NCBI GenBank assembly: GCA_030248215.1
Contig: JASANG010002300.1
Coordinates: 62,001 to 126,000 of the forward strand
Origin: Enoplolaimus lenunculus
Lineage: Eukaryota; Nematoda; Enoplea; Enoplida; Thoracostomopsidae
Direction: 5' to 3'
Length of the DNA: 64,000 nt
How positions within the stretch are numbered: position 1 is the stretch's first letter; every line of letters begins with the position of its first letter. The notes beneath the pieces were generated by a model. The model made no database searches and was not told the DNA's origin. It saw only the letters and a list, made by a program, of their open reading frames with translations. Shown piece after piece: positions 22,028 through 34,112 of this stretch. Position numbers and translations under genes: made by a program.

Positions 22028-22635
22028 TTGCAACATTTAAAAATAAATACCCGGACCCGGATTCATTTTCCGGGCAAAACCGGGCCCGGAAATTTTATAA
22101 CTTAAAAACTGAACACGATACTAATTTTTTAAAGATACAAAAGAATTTCTGTGTTTATCTATATTCTAGCAGATTATGATTGTTTAAAATATTAATGGAC
22201 AGTATGCAATGCGAAGCGACTAATGTCATTCACAAAACTTTATTTCAAGTAAACCATGAAGTAAAATGTCGAATTAGTAACTTAAAATGAGACATGTCAT
22301 TTCTCTGCATCCCGACCATTCCTAAAAACAGAGACATGTTGGGAGTGTTTTGTTTCTAATGTAATTGACACAGTTAGTGTTGGTTGTTCAACTATCTGGA
22401 AACTTTAGGTACGGTACAGTTATTATTTAGAATGTAGTCGCAGGATGTTAAAATCACTAAGCTAATTTCATTTCGTATATTTTGTCCGGGTATTTTTGTA
22501 ATACCCGGGTCAGGAATGATTTGTTGTGAATACCCAGACCCAGAATTTCCTGAACCGAAAAACCGGACCCAGTATTTTTCGGTGAAAATACCCGGAATAA
22601 CCGGAACACCCCCGGACCGAGATGCAACTCTTGGT
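22028..22635. mobile_element. Element with TAGAGTTGCAAC ends and CCGGGTATTT subterminal repeats
   Basis: Ends ctagagttgcaac (near 22020) and gatgcaactcttg (near 22632) are inverted. Both subterminal parts contain several copies of acccggacccgg and its complement ccgggtatttt. The flanking word gttcga is directly repeated on both sides, probably the remains of a target duplication. No coding frame. Confidence 0.55.
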
Positions 22636-22832
22636 TCGAATAATAATAGAAGGCAATAGTGCAACCCGCAATGAACATAATGCAATACTAAGATATACTA
22701 TAAAACCAAATATACAAAATGCACATTTGGACACAAAACACATAAGCATTAATAAAATCACAGCATTGGAAAAAAGGAACACGAAGAATAAAAGAGCTTA
22801 TTTCCGTGTATTTATACATTATATACACTGAC

Positions 22833-23205
22833 CAGAGTGCAACCGGAATTCCGGTTCCGGCATTTTTTCACCTTCCGGTTCCGGTAAATTTTTACCGGAT
22901 TTAAAAAATCCGGTGTTACAATTTGGCCGTTTTCTTAACTTTGCTAATTTTTAAGAATCTCTTTTGAAAGCCACTTGTACTCCGAATATAAGCCATTGAT
23001 GGTGGATTTCACTTCAGTCGATGATGAAAATCTAAAATACAACAAATAAAATAAATACCTATGTTCGACTAAGGTTATTTCACAAATAATAGAGCAAAAA
23101 ATAAGATTAAAATGAAATTTTTGGGGAAATGCATTTTTCACTTTCCGGTTCCGGTAAAATTTTCAAATTCCGGTTCCGGTAAATTGTAATTCCGGTTGCA
23201 CCCTG
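22833..23205. mobile_element. hAT-like MITE, CAGRGTGCAACCGGAATT family (best-preserved copy)
   Basis: The ends CAGAGTGCAACCGGAATTCC and GGAATTACAATTTACCGG (complement of the right end, which finishes aattccggttgcaccctg) start with CAGRGTGCAACCGG. They are flanked by a perfect 8-bp duplication acactgac (22825-22832 and 23206-23213), diagnostic of hAT superfamily transposition. Subterminal CCGGTTCCGGTAAA repeats. 373 bp, no transposase. Confidence 0.85.
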
Positions 23206-23213
23206 ACACTGAC

Positions 23214-24870
23214 ATAAGTACACTGCGCTAATTACTGCAACGATACCTAAAATTTACCGAAATCCAACACTACTCAACATCTAACACTAGAAGTCATACT
23301 GAAGACCACCGAATGTGCAGTAAAACTGTTCCCGGGCCGAGTCCTGGCACCGGGGTCACGCGGTCTCTTTGACAAGGCCAGAAAAATAACATTATCAAAA
23401 ATTAGAATATAGTGTGGGGTTGTTCGTAAACTATATACAGATTCTGGTTACATGTGAAGCTATATATTGCATCCACTTGACTTCGTTAAAGATTTAGTCT
23501 TAAGCTAAGCTTACAGTGCCTGCACAACTTACAGCAGCAGACACGAGAATGTTTCTAAGTTTTGTAAGTTCGTAATATCTAGAATATTTTAGAGCCGAAA
23601 CAGAGTCGGATCATGTTTTATTTGAATTGACATTTATCTTTTGTACTCCGGCTGAAAACCTAACTGCAAAATTTGAATATCAAATAAGATACAACTCAAA
23701 TGAAATATTGCAAATAAGCAAACAATTCGGCAGACATCCGTATATGTTTTCACGCAGTGTATATACTTGTAATTTATACGGCTTCATAATAATTAAACTT
23801 TAACAGAGATATTGTGACTTATTTGAAATCGCGACCCTGGTTTGACCCAGAAAATTATCGTGGCCCCCGGACCGCTGTGACGCGCATATTATATTATAAC
23901 CAGATTGTCTGCTGCTCAACTACAGACCCCGGATTCACTAATCACAGATGTCAATTGTGCAAAATGAGACCTATCTGTACTTCGCTCCAACAGACCGACG
24001 AAAGCAAAACACTGCCTGGAAGTTTAATCAAAGATGCCTGTACTGTTTGGAAGATGTACATACACCAACAGTAACAATATCACAAATACCAAGGACAATT
24101 TTTCCAATACTGTCATCACTGCGCCCCCAAGTTATTGCGCAAACGCCGTGTTGTGAGCGTCGATCCTCTACTAATGGCTGTCGTAGTTATCCGGTTTAAG
24201 ACCCTAACAGCGGCACATGCCATATACTTATGCGATACGTTGCCTAACAAAAAACCAGCTTCATCGTGCAATCGGACAACAGCTAGACAATTTAACTTTT
24301 GAATATGACGCAAAGACAATAACATAATACGCGCATAGTCGTATCTACACGCAATATAATTATGCCATCAAAATCACAAAAACATCACACAGAGATTCTA
24401 ACAGGAAAAAATCCTGCCGTTGTCGTAGTTCACAATTTCAATTCTTACGATACAGAACTGTTTCGATTTTTGTATTACGATTCGTAATTCGGAGACGACG
24501 TATGTTTACAAGGAAACGCGTTCCCAAGTGTGGTATTCGGATACCAACAACACCACGAATAATCCAGATCGTTTGACGCGTACATAATTGGAAGTTCCAT
24601 TAGTATAAAACCCACTACGCATAATAAAAACGCCCACACGTAATAACGGACACAACTGAAACACATGATATGTAAACAAAAGTATAATACTTAAACTATT
24701 ACACAATGAAGTAAACTTTTTCAAACGTTGAATTTTTTGCAAAAACAAGACATTGAAATAAATAAACAATTTGGTAAATACTGACAGTCAACATAATTAA
24801 AACGGATATCAAGAATGTATTTTTCTGTTGCGCGCGATGCTAAAAAGTCACTAAGCTAATTGTTTTAAGT
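23214..24870. other. No firm gene; fragments of possible coding origin
   Basis: AT-rich. Around 23990-24300 on the plus strand, short cysteine-containing stretches (CLYCLED, YCHHCAPKLLRK) lie in different frames and look like a decayed gene of unknown source. On the minus strand near 24530-24680, a stretch with a hydrophobic helix (VWAFLLCVVGFILMELPI) follows a good acceptor (tatcatgtgtttcag) and may be an isolated exon. Confidence 0.25.
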
Positions 24871-25509
24871 GGTTCACCTGCAATTGCATTGCAATAAATC
24901 AATTTATTTCGTGTATTTTGTCAAAACATATCGGGGACAGTCGAAATATATATTAACACACCAAACCTACCCCAAGAGACAAAGCAGCCTGCATTGTATT
25001 ACAACAGCCCATATCAACTGCATCCATAATATTAATATATCAGTGAACACGAGGCGATAAAACAAGACGATATAATTCGACAAGTTGAACGCGGTGAACT
25101 CTGAAGTCTAAAAATGCCAAATGTTTGTTTATCCTTACTATACGTAGTTTTTAGACATGAGCATAACTCCAAAACGCTAGGGCTCGTCTCACATACCGAA
25201 AAATGTTCGATTAATATCTGGTTATGTAAGTGTGTAGGAACAGAACGCAGTTACGCACTAAAACATAAATTTCGTCCAAAACCTTTCCCAAGGCAGTTAC
25301 CGACTAATGCGCAAAATGTCAGCGATAAAGTTGTAGACTTTTAAGGAATGAGTTGTAGTATGTACCTTCACATGAAATCGGCCTATAAGGATTGCAATCG
25401 ATACCCTCAGTCGAAGTAAAAACAGTGAAAATGACAGTGCCGAACAAACTTTTTTTCGTCGTTTATCACCTGAAAAACAACCAATACACTCATGCGTAGG
25501 TGGCGTGTT

Positions 25510-25885
25510 TGAATACCAGGATTCGATCTGGTATCCGGCTTTGGCAAAATAATCGGCATCCGGCCCCGGTATTTTAACTTCTCGGATGTTTTTAAATTTG
25601 AAAAAATCGAAACCATGATTTGCATTTATGGCAACTCCACAAAACTGATGGACTTACTTTTACATTTTTTTTCTAGCATACATCTGTTGTAAATGTTTCA
25701 TGTGCCAGTATTCGTTCACAACCTTTTTGGGTTATAATAATGCTGGAAAACCAGACAAGATGACCAGTGTTATTTTATGGGCGCAACAGTATCTCAGCGT
25801 ATTCCTGTTCGTAAGCCTATAATTCAGCGTAAAAGTAAGTAAAAAACCAAGCCTAAGCCTTAGCAGAAAATAATAGCCTTAATCG
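25510..25885. repeat. Dispersed repeat of unknown type (copy A)
   Basis: Shares phrases with 38070-38405 in the same order: tatccggctt, ttttaacttctcggatgttt, tgcatttatggcaa, tgggttataataatgctgga and gtgttattttatgggcgcaa. The two copies are similar over about 330 bp. Confidence 0.65.
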
Positions 25886-26042
25886 TAAGCTACCTCTATT
25901 TTATAGTATATACCAAGGAAAGCTGGAAGCTTCAAAAAGTAACCTGGGCCAAATATTGCAACAGAGCGCAACGCTACAAAAAATAGAAAAAATGGAATAG
26001 GGTCATTGTTAAAAATGCATACGAATGAGATGTTAAGCTTTA

Positions 26043-28000
26043 TCACGTAAACAATTCGGATACCCCTGCACACGAAAGAAAAATTGTTAGATACGTTCTA
26101 ATGTTACAATGCACTTGGTATTAGCTGTGAATTAATATCCGACTCCAGCATTCTTTGGTATCCGGTCGTGGTCGTACCTTGTGGGATACGTAAGTAAGTA
26201 CTATATTAAGTATTACTTAAAATACAAAGTTGCCCTTCTACTACACTACTAATCACTATATACCTTCGGGAGCCACTTCTGGATTGAAGATTTCAATAGT
26301 TGTTTCTTTGACAGTCATCTTTCTGCGGCAAACGTTGTAAAAGAATACACACGCAGCAACCAAGGCATTATCGGATCTAAGAGGCTGTAATGAAATATAT
26401 ATTAAAAAGTCCTAATTTAGGCTTATCAATTAAGATAATATGCAAATTATCTGTTAGCTAACTATTCAATTATCGGTTTTGAACGTTTGTAAACAATTTA
26501 ATCAGTTTCCTCGCACCGAAAACCATTCCCTGCTGAAATTACTTTACTTGTAACCCTAATACTTAGTGAAATAATGTGAAATGATTCAATTATCGGTTTT
26601 GGAGGTTTGTAATAAACAATTTATAAAGAATCCTCGAACCCAAAAACCCTTTACTGCTGAAATTAGTTTGTTTGTAACCTTAATAATTAGTGAAATAATG
26701 TCAAATGTCCTAAATTACGCTTAAGTAATTATGCAAATTAGCCTGTAAACGGCTTAAAATTTTACACCCAAAATTGAGGTTAACAATACAGGATAATTAG
26801 TTTTTAACAAAAAAGTTTATCAAAATCGGTTCAACGGTTCCTGAGATTCTTTTCAGACGGACGGACATCCACCTTTCAACTCCTAAGTAAACAACATAAA
26901 ACACTTCGCGAAGCAGCGAGGTTCGCTCGGAGTTTCACTACGCTCAACGAAAAACCTATTTGAAACAATTTATTTTGAAAATTTTAATTTTTCTCGGGAA
27001 GATCAAAAATTGACTGAAATGTGGACTTTTCCAGCACGTTCTCGGTTGTCAGGTCTCGGTTTTTAATCGAGACCGCCCATCCCTGCCGTTTAGGCCCCGG
27101 AAAACATTGCATTAACCAGGGCATCTCTACTATGTATGTAGATATAGTATGTTTCGTGTTGGCTCACAATATGTATTAAGTATAAAAATTAGACCTAAAA
27201 ACCTAAAAGTAAAAAAGACAAGCCGCCAAAACGTAACAGCGTTTACCGCAAGAGCAACGGCAAAAGATATATGGCACAGGATCCAAACCATATCATAGCT
27301 TTTCCACATTTGGTAGTAAACACAACCCATAACAATTGCAACTACCCAAGTCACAACTGCGATAACGTTCCCGAAGAGCCGTATCCAAAGCCATACGAAT
27401 TCGAGTGGCCATGGCATACTCGATAATACAAAAAATGTTGACAAACGACTATAATAGACGTTTACTGAATACCGATCTGAAACCAACAGTCTTCTTATTT
27501 AAGTAACAATTTAGCAAAGCAGAGAAGACTACATTGCAATTCTGTCACCGTCATCTCTGATTGACAAAAGTGCGTTCATGCAGTTGTTTAATATTGAAAA
27601 CATTACCAATAAATATTGCAACTACCGGTATTCGTATGTTTAATTCCAACCCGGCTGTGACCAGATATTAATTTTTTATCGGATTCGGATAATGGATTTT
27701 TTACCGGATACCGGACATAGATATTGAACGAATTTTTTTACCGGAACTGGATCCGGGCCAGATATTGATTTTTTATCTGAACCGGATATTGTATGTAAAT
27801 TAGAGCACTGTTTAAAGTAATTGAGTCGAGCAAAAGTATGTTTATTTTATTAGCATTAATCGTCAGTTTGTATTTTTATTATATTTCAGTTATATATTAA
27901 ATATATATGTAGTAAAAATCTTAATAGTTTTACTTACCCGGAAAGGTTATCGCAGCAAGATGTTAAATATCTCCACTTGTCAAAAGCAATTTTATGGCAT
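26043..28000 (-). CDS. Candidate multi-exon membrane-protein gene (3' part)
   Basis: Four minus-strand exons join in phase. The first ends at 27938 and reads CCPECHKIAFDKWRYLTSCC then DNLS (GG left over); the others are 27418-27247, 26384-26264 and 26065-26043. Exon 2 (MPWPLEFVWLWIRLFGNVIA onward) holds two hydrophobic helices with WKSYDMVWILCH between them. Exon 3 adds a third (DNALVAACVFFYNVC) followed by basic RRKM and a hydrophilic tail. The end is VAPEGVSELFT and TGA. All donors are GTAAG, GTAAA or GTATA. The first exon's 5' limit was not found because a repeat abuts it. The layout of three helices with a cytoplasmic tail is clear, but the family is not recognised. Confidence 0.45.
26405..26735. 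repeat. Tandem repeat, same ~175-bp family as 6206-6715, about two units
   Basis: Two partial units with tatgcaaattatctgttag, ttcaattatcggttttgga and gtttgtaaacaattta. Followed at 26815-26870 by aaaatcggttcaacggttcc and tgagattcttttcagacgga, phrasing common at the 3' ends of invertebrate non-LTR elements. This suggests the repeat is the tail region of a mobile element. Confidence 0.6.
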
Positions 28001-28439
28001 TCGGGACAGCAGCCGTAAGTATTCGGTATCCGGTGCAGGGTGCAAATCGGAACTGGATTATACCGGAAACAGATTCCGAACTAAAAACTTTGCGACTACA
28101 CGAAATATTTATAATAACAAGTATATATAATATTGATTTAGGGTGTCTTGGCTGGCCACAATTCTCAAAAACGTTGGATGAACAAATTGGCAATAATTTT
28201 TGGCTCTGTAACGCTAAGATACAATCAATTATTGAGAAGTTAACTCATCGAAAACAACTGAATAGATAAATAAGGCAAAATTTTTATGCATCATGTCCAA
28301 AACTCCGATACTGGTTAATTATGCAATCAATTGTATTAAGGTTACTCTCAAGTCTCAATATCTAAATTTTATTCTCATTCAATATATTGTACCATGCCTA
28401 CGACTAATCGCCTAGTGCAACTTCTCAATGTACGTCAGT

Positions 28440-30400
28440 TAATGACTCCGATTAACCGTGTGTTACATGCAAGGATCCAGTAGAATCTGTTGGTGCTCAA
28501 TGCGAACTACGCCGTTGTTTGATGCACTATCATTGTGTTAGAATTACTGGTGACACTAAAGCTCTGGCTACCAATCACGTTTTGGTGTTTTGTCACCCAT
28601 GTCTGCAAATTGTGAAGCAGTCATTGCCACAACATGGAATGCCGGTTAATCGTCTGCCAGCCGATACCGCGACTGAAATCGACAACAAATTAGAAAACTT
28701 GACATCGTTCTCTCCGCCACCAGTCCATTCTGCTTGTGACAGTCAAGATTCTACTGGTATTGGCAATTTAACGTATGCAAACGTGGCTACAAATAAGCGA
28801 CCTAATAGCATAGCTACTGTTTCTGATATTAAACAAATACATGAAGATGAACTACGCAAACGTAGTGCGGTTATTAGCAGTCTGCCGGAACGGGGCTCTG
28901 AATTAAATGATGCCAGCGAATTTGCAAATATTTCGACGCTTCAATTAATTTGAATAGCGTGCATCGCGTTGGTTTAATTAACAAGTTTTCTTCTAATTCA
29001 GTTAAGCCGTGTTTATTAAAACTTGTGTTTGAAAGCTCGTTTTGTGTAAGATCTGTTTTGAGCGAAGCCAAGAAACTGAAAAGTGTTACTGCTTATAGTA
29101 ACGTATAGATCGTCAATCGATGTAATATGAATAACGTGAGGCAATGAAACTGGTACACGGAAACTACGAAGCTAAACAATAGCCTTCCACCTGGTACAAA
29201 TACGAAATATTTCTTGATAAATAAAAAAATTGTTAAATATATAGATTGTGTTAGATTAAATGGTCGGCTTGTCCGTGGTACTCGCGATAACTTATCATTA
29301 TGGTAAAAATAACCCCGAAATGTCGAAAAACTGAACCATGCGGTAGGTCCTCTATCAGATTCGTTTTAAATTAATTGCTAATTAATGGTCGTAGTCTAGG
29401 TAATAAGTTAGATGAAATTAAAATTTTACTATTGAGCCATGCTCATATGGTAAATAATAATCATAGTGTTAAATTAAACGTTAAAATGACGAAATTTAAG
29501 AAAGTTTCAGATATGCTTGCCCCTCCCTTCATATATTACAAAAGCGCTCAGTCATAAACGCTATTTATGGTGCCATAGGGATATACCAATATTCAAAAAT
29601 GAGTGGATCTGGAACTATTCAAGTCCTAATCGATAATTCGCAAACTGTTATTATAAATGACAACGTTAAATGTAACATGTTTAACGAATTTTTTAGTTCC
29701 GTCTGTTTTAGTCGTGATAACAGGATTTCTGCGAAACCTAATCAAACGCCAGACCATATTCCGTCTTGCGTTTTTAAAAACCCTTCTGTTGGATTAACCT
29801 ATCAAATATATTTTATTTTTAAAAAATCGCTTGCGGAATCTAGGCTGCCTGCAATTTGGCTGTCATCTGATGTTTGTCCTGTTTACAAAAAGGGTTCACT
29901 AGCCACCTATGGAACTATCGTCCCATTTAGCTCACCTGCGTTAGTTGCAAAGTCATGGAGTGTATACTCAAAGATACTCTAACTAATTATTTTACTAGAC
30001 AAATATGATTTCCTTAGCACAGCACGGCTTTCTCCCCCGAGTTTCCACGTATACTGAAATGCTACATTTTGTTAATGATATAATTGATTGCCTTGATAAC
30101 AAAAATATATATATTAGTAGTGATTGATGCCGTTTTCACAGATTTCGCGAAAGCATTCGATACTGTTGTTCATAAGAAGCTGATAATAAAGCTAAAATCA
30201 TATGGGGTCTCAGGCCTGATGTTAGCATGGATTGAGGCATTTTGAAAGGCCGTAGTCAGCGTGTTAGAATAAACGAGTGATTTAAGCTATACTGATGTAT
30301 TATCCGATGCTCCACAGGAATTTGTCCTAGAACCTTTTTTGTTTCTTGTTTGTATAAATGACATAGTCAGACCTCTACGCTGCCTATCACATCGAACAAG
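28440..30400 (+). mobile_element. Decayed CR1-clade non-LTR retrotransposon (LINE), internally deleted
   Basis: ORF1 begins near 28465 with a PHD-like zinc finger (CVTCKDPVESVGAQC, then CLMHYHC and FCHPC), followed by a coiled Ser/Thr-rich part (to 28953). It then changes frame into NSVHRVGLINKFSS and KPCLLKLVFESSFCVRSVL, the RNA-binding-like end of CR1/L2 ORF1 (28950-29110). ORF2 starts near 29375 with the endonuclease motif INGRSLGNKLDEIKILL. Most of the endonuclease is missing. Reverse transcriptase parts follow at 29599-29982 (SLAESRLPAIWLSSDVCPVYKKG) and 30130-30240 (FTDFAKAFDTVVHKKLIIKL, YGVSGLMLAWIEAF). Several frame changes and stops separate these, and the 3' third is absent. It is inactive. 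Confidence 0.8.
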
Positions 30401-30479
30401 CACAAATGAAATAAAATTTTTATTTTGATGACCCGCTCGCATGCGATGGCTCGATCCCAAGAGAATCGCCAAAAAGTTT

Positions 30480-30960
30480 CATCCGATGTTCGAACGATTA
30501 TACCGTGCTGCTGTCAACGTGAAAAATCCGAACATCAAGTTGGTTCCTGTTGGTACATCAAGCAGACCTCCAAAGTGGTATAATAAGAGACAATTTAAAC
30601 AATTTTAAGGTTCTGCGGTAGACTATACAAACAATGAACGCAATCTCCGCATTCGCCGACGCGATGATTCGAGCAATAATGAACTCGAGTAGTTGTGCGG
30701 AACCTGCAAACGCAGTTTTAACACCGAAGTTGCTCGTGCTCTGGATAGAACGTGGATACAGCGCGACTATTGTCTCGGATGTATCACATGGATGCGTTCA
30801 CTTATCAGAACGACCACATGCTGTCTGGTGCTGCGTGAAATGCAAACGCCTCCTGCTGAAGCTGTCTATTTTAATATAAAACTATATTCTATAGCGCCAT
30901 GCCGCTGTTCAATGATTTGACGAAAACCGTACATGGCAACATTTCCCGGAGTTGACACTA
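30480..30960 (+). pseudogene. Decayed coding block of unknown origin
   Basis: Directly after the LINE remains, a plus-strand frame reads RIAKKFHPMFERLYRAAVN, then VPVGTSSRPPKWYNKRQF, then an Arg-rich part. It ends in a zinc-ribbon-like stretch LCGTCKRSF...RDYCLGC at about 30690-30780. It is interrupted, so not functional. Base composition is more balanced than in the surroundings, suggesting a separate source such as an old integrated element. I do not recognise the family. Confidence 0.4.
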
Positions 30961-32305
30961 TACCAATATTGTCATTGCGTACGATGTCAAGTTAGCGCTT
31001 GAGCATTAGTCCATACGACTCATAGGCCGGTGTCTTACAATTGGCCTTACCAGCAACATCGCGTTGTCTCGGGCATACTAGTGACCGCCACATGCGACGT
31101 CCCTCTATGCATCGCGTAGTGTATATCTCATACACTATTACAAAAAGCCTTGACGCATGGGCAATAAAACTTTTCGTTTGCATTGTATTATTGTTATAAT
31201 TTGTATTATTACTAGTTTTGGGCGTTTACGGTTGTCGGCCATGCATAATACTTGTCGCATTAATTTCGTTTGTCTCGTTCGTTATCATTATTACTTGGTT
31301 TTATTCGTTCACATTACGTTGCGTTATTGAGCAATTTATGTACGTTCGTGTTATATTCATTTGGTAATTCAGGACATTTAGAGTGGGTACATCTCGGGCT
31401 TTCAGGTGCTCGGAAGAGCCAATTACCTAAATCCCACTTTCCTATCAATTTTCATGCGCTCGCTACATTGCGCTATCGCATTTCTGCCATTTCACTCAAT
31501 TTTCTCCAGTAGACCTTACAGTGCGGCAGTTTATCCGGTTCCAGCATTCTAAGTTGCCAGATACTTATCGCTAAGTCCAATACCATAACTCTGTATAACA
31601 TTGTTATTTCTGACCAATATTTATCCTTGTGAAAACAAAAAATACATCAGTTCTGTCCTGTTAGCTAAGTAAATACCGTCATACTAAAATCCTTGCAGAG
31701 AACAGGAAGAACTAATCTTTCAACGTTTTGACAATTTAGACCTACTTTGACGGCAACAACAATGGTATATTCCCCTTCCTGAATATTTTGCTACGTGCGA
31801 AATTTTGTCAGCCAGGTTTAGTCGCAAAATAATTAATAGCAAAACAATAAGAAATGGCAACACAAAATACAAAATATAAATTTTAATACACGTATGCTGA
31901 AATTGTTCTACTTGAATTTAAAAGTCGCAGTTCCGCGCAAAAAAGATCTGCTCCTGATCTATACAGTATACTATAAATACATACGGCAAAACGTTGGATA
32001 AAGCCGATATTTCTATAAAATTTTAGAAATCCCGTTAAATATTTGCACATCCTTGTGGGTCACCATAAATACATTTGGCTATACTTTTTAAAGCGGTTCC
32101 TTTTTCTGGTGCGAGTTCAGATCACATTTTTCGTTTAAACTTTTGGGCTTACACTTTTTAACGCTAATAGGCTTTAAGGCATTGGATTAGCAGCATGGTC
32201 AATGCACAGCTACCGTCCCAGAAATATCGACCGAATTTTTCAATACATTTTATACCCTGCAATTTTTTCGATTTGAAACTTGTTCTACATAGTAAGCAAA
32301 TGTAT
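30961..32305. other. No gene seen
   Basis: AT-rich sequence with neither a convincing exon nor a recognised repeat. Some short frames exist but have no splice context or domain-like composition. Confidence 0.4.
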
Positions 32306-32307
32306 TC

Positions 32308-32565
32308 ACTAGGTTACAACCGGAGGTCACCTTGCCGCTCGGCAGAAGATCGACCTCCGGCTCTGGCTCCAGTAATTTCTTCCGGATTTCCGGCAATCTC
32401 GGTAGTAAAATTTTGCATACTTTTTACTAGGTTAGCTTGTTTGATGCGGCTCGTTTCAACTTTTAGTACACAATTTTGAGGAATAAATTGCAGAGATTTC
32501 GCAAAAATAAGCGTAAAACCATTAGATTTATTAACTAGTTAACCGCCACCCGGTTGCGCCTACCA
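32308..32565. mobile_element. CCGGTT-type hAT-like MITE
   Basis: Starts gttacaaccggaggtcacct, carries ttccggcaatctcggtagta and gagatttcgcaaaaataagc, and ends ccacccggttgcgcc. Same family as 33321-33682. Confidence 0.6.
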
Positions 32566-32574
32566 CACTCCTGT

Positions 32575-33048
32575 AGATTCTATTTTCCCGTTTTCCCAAC
32601 GAAAATATATCGCTGTCCTATTTTTCCAGCGAAAATTTGCAGCTGTCCCATTTTCTTATGTACCCAAAACAAGCCTGTCCCGTTTTCCCAGTGAAAATAT
32701 TTTGCTGCTCCATTTTCCCGTTTCCAAGTGAAAATTTAATATAGCTGCCCCATTTTCTCATTTACCCGAAACAAGCGTGCCCAATTTTTCCGTTTACCCA
32801 GTAAAAATATATCGCTGTTCCATTTTCCCGTTTTGCTAGCGAAAATTTGAAGCTGACCCATTTTCCCATTTACCCGAAACAAGACTGTCCTGTTTTCCTA
32901 TTAAAAATATATTGCTGTTCTATTTTTCCAGTCAAAATTTACAGCTGTCCCATATTCAAATTTGCCCGAAATCGGGCTGTCCCATTTTATAGTTTTCCGC
33001 TTGCATTCTTGCGACTTGCTGTCCCGCGGGAAAACGGGACACCCTTAA
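32575..33048. repeat. Tandem repeat built from TGTCCCATTTTCCC, period about 105-120 bp
   Basis: Alternating phrases gctgtcccattttccc, gtttacccgaaacaagcctg and agtgaaaatatatygctg recur about four times. The related word gtcccgggaaaatgggac occurs at 8685, next to the 9-bp minisatellite. Confidence 0.7.
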
Positions 33049-33320
33049 ACATTGACCATATTTTCTAAAGCACACAATCGTTTTTTGACGAATTTGCTGG
33101 AATTAGCATATCAAATATTTTTTACCTTACCTTTATTTCGCCTCACTTCCGGCTGCAGCAAACTTTGCTAATGGCCCCGCGCTTTTCTCCTCTAGTTGCA
33201 CCATGGTATCTAGTTTTTTGTTTTTAATTTTTAGAACCCCAGTAAGTATTTGCATACCACAATTGTATTGGCAGAAAAAGAAAATAAATAATATTGTACG
33301 ATAAGCTGAGCTGAGGCTGG

Positions 33321-33682
33321 CAAAGTACAACCGGAGGTCTGCCTCCGGTTCCGGCAAAAATCGACTTACGGCTTCGGCTCAGGTAAAATTTCTGCCGGAG
33401 GTTCCGGGAACTTCGGTAGTGAAGCTATACAAAAATTTTACAATATTTATTTGGTTAGTGCGGGTTCTTTCAGGTTTTGGTATAATTATGAGGAACAAAT
33501 TGGCGAGATTTTGTTAAAAATAAGCGTGAATCCAAAAGATTAATAACACCTATAGATTTGCTAAAATTAAGGAATTAAACATTTTTAAGTACATAATTTC
33601 TCCTCACCCCCGGCTTCCCCTACGCTCCGGCAGGTTTTGTTGACCTGCGGCTCCGGCATTTTTCATTTCCGATTGCACCCTG
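33321..33682. mobile_element. CCGGTT-type hAT-like MITE
   Basis: Ends CAAAGTACAACCGGAGG and ccgattgcaccctg (inverse CAGGGTGCAATCGG). The flanks gaggctgg and gtggccgc match at 5 of 8, a worn duplication. The centre has ggttagtgcgg, gagattttgttaaaaataag and gctaaaattaagg. Confidence 0.65.
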
Positions 33683-33755
33683 GTGGCCGCAGGTTGAAAA
33701 TTTTCGCGTGAGCATTGAACATTTACGTGTCCTCTGGGCATGGCACTGTACAGCC

Positions 33756-34065
33756 AGTCTGAAACTGGCTCCGACAAAAATGTTCCTCAGCCTCCGGTAG
33801 TTTTACTGGAAGTTTCGACAATTTCCGTAGTGCAATTTCGCATAATTGTATACAATTTGTCTTGTGCGTTTCGTTTTAATTTTTGTTACAATTTTTAAGC
33901 GCAGAACTAAAATATTCATCAACACCATACAGATATTTGCTAAAATTAGCGAATTAAACATCAGTTAAAGTCCATAATTTCGTCTAACCTCGTACTTGAC
34001 CTCCGGTTCCGACAAATTTTGTTGACCTTCGACTCCGACTTTTCACCACAGGTTGCGCTCGGCTC
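33756..34065. mobile_element. CCGGTT-type hAT-like MITE, degraded
   Basis: Same order of internal words as 33321-33682 (tggaagtttcgacaatttcc, tttgctaaaattagcgaatt, gacctccggttccgacaaat), but more diverged and with unclear ends. Confidence 0.55.
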
Positions 34066-34112
34066 ACATGGCGGTATCGCTTTAACTTCTTAGTGTCTTT
34101 CCGTCCTTCCAA

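Noticed and set aside
25879-26073. 64-codon hydrophobic frame
   Set aside because: After the same acceptor, the phase required by the preceding exon gives a short ending with a stop instead.
27130-27486. TLC-domain protein as a single 118-codon frame
   Set aside because: The similarity is limited to hydrophobicity; a donor within the frame (GCG|GTAAAC) joins in phase to a better downstream exon.
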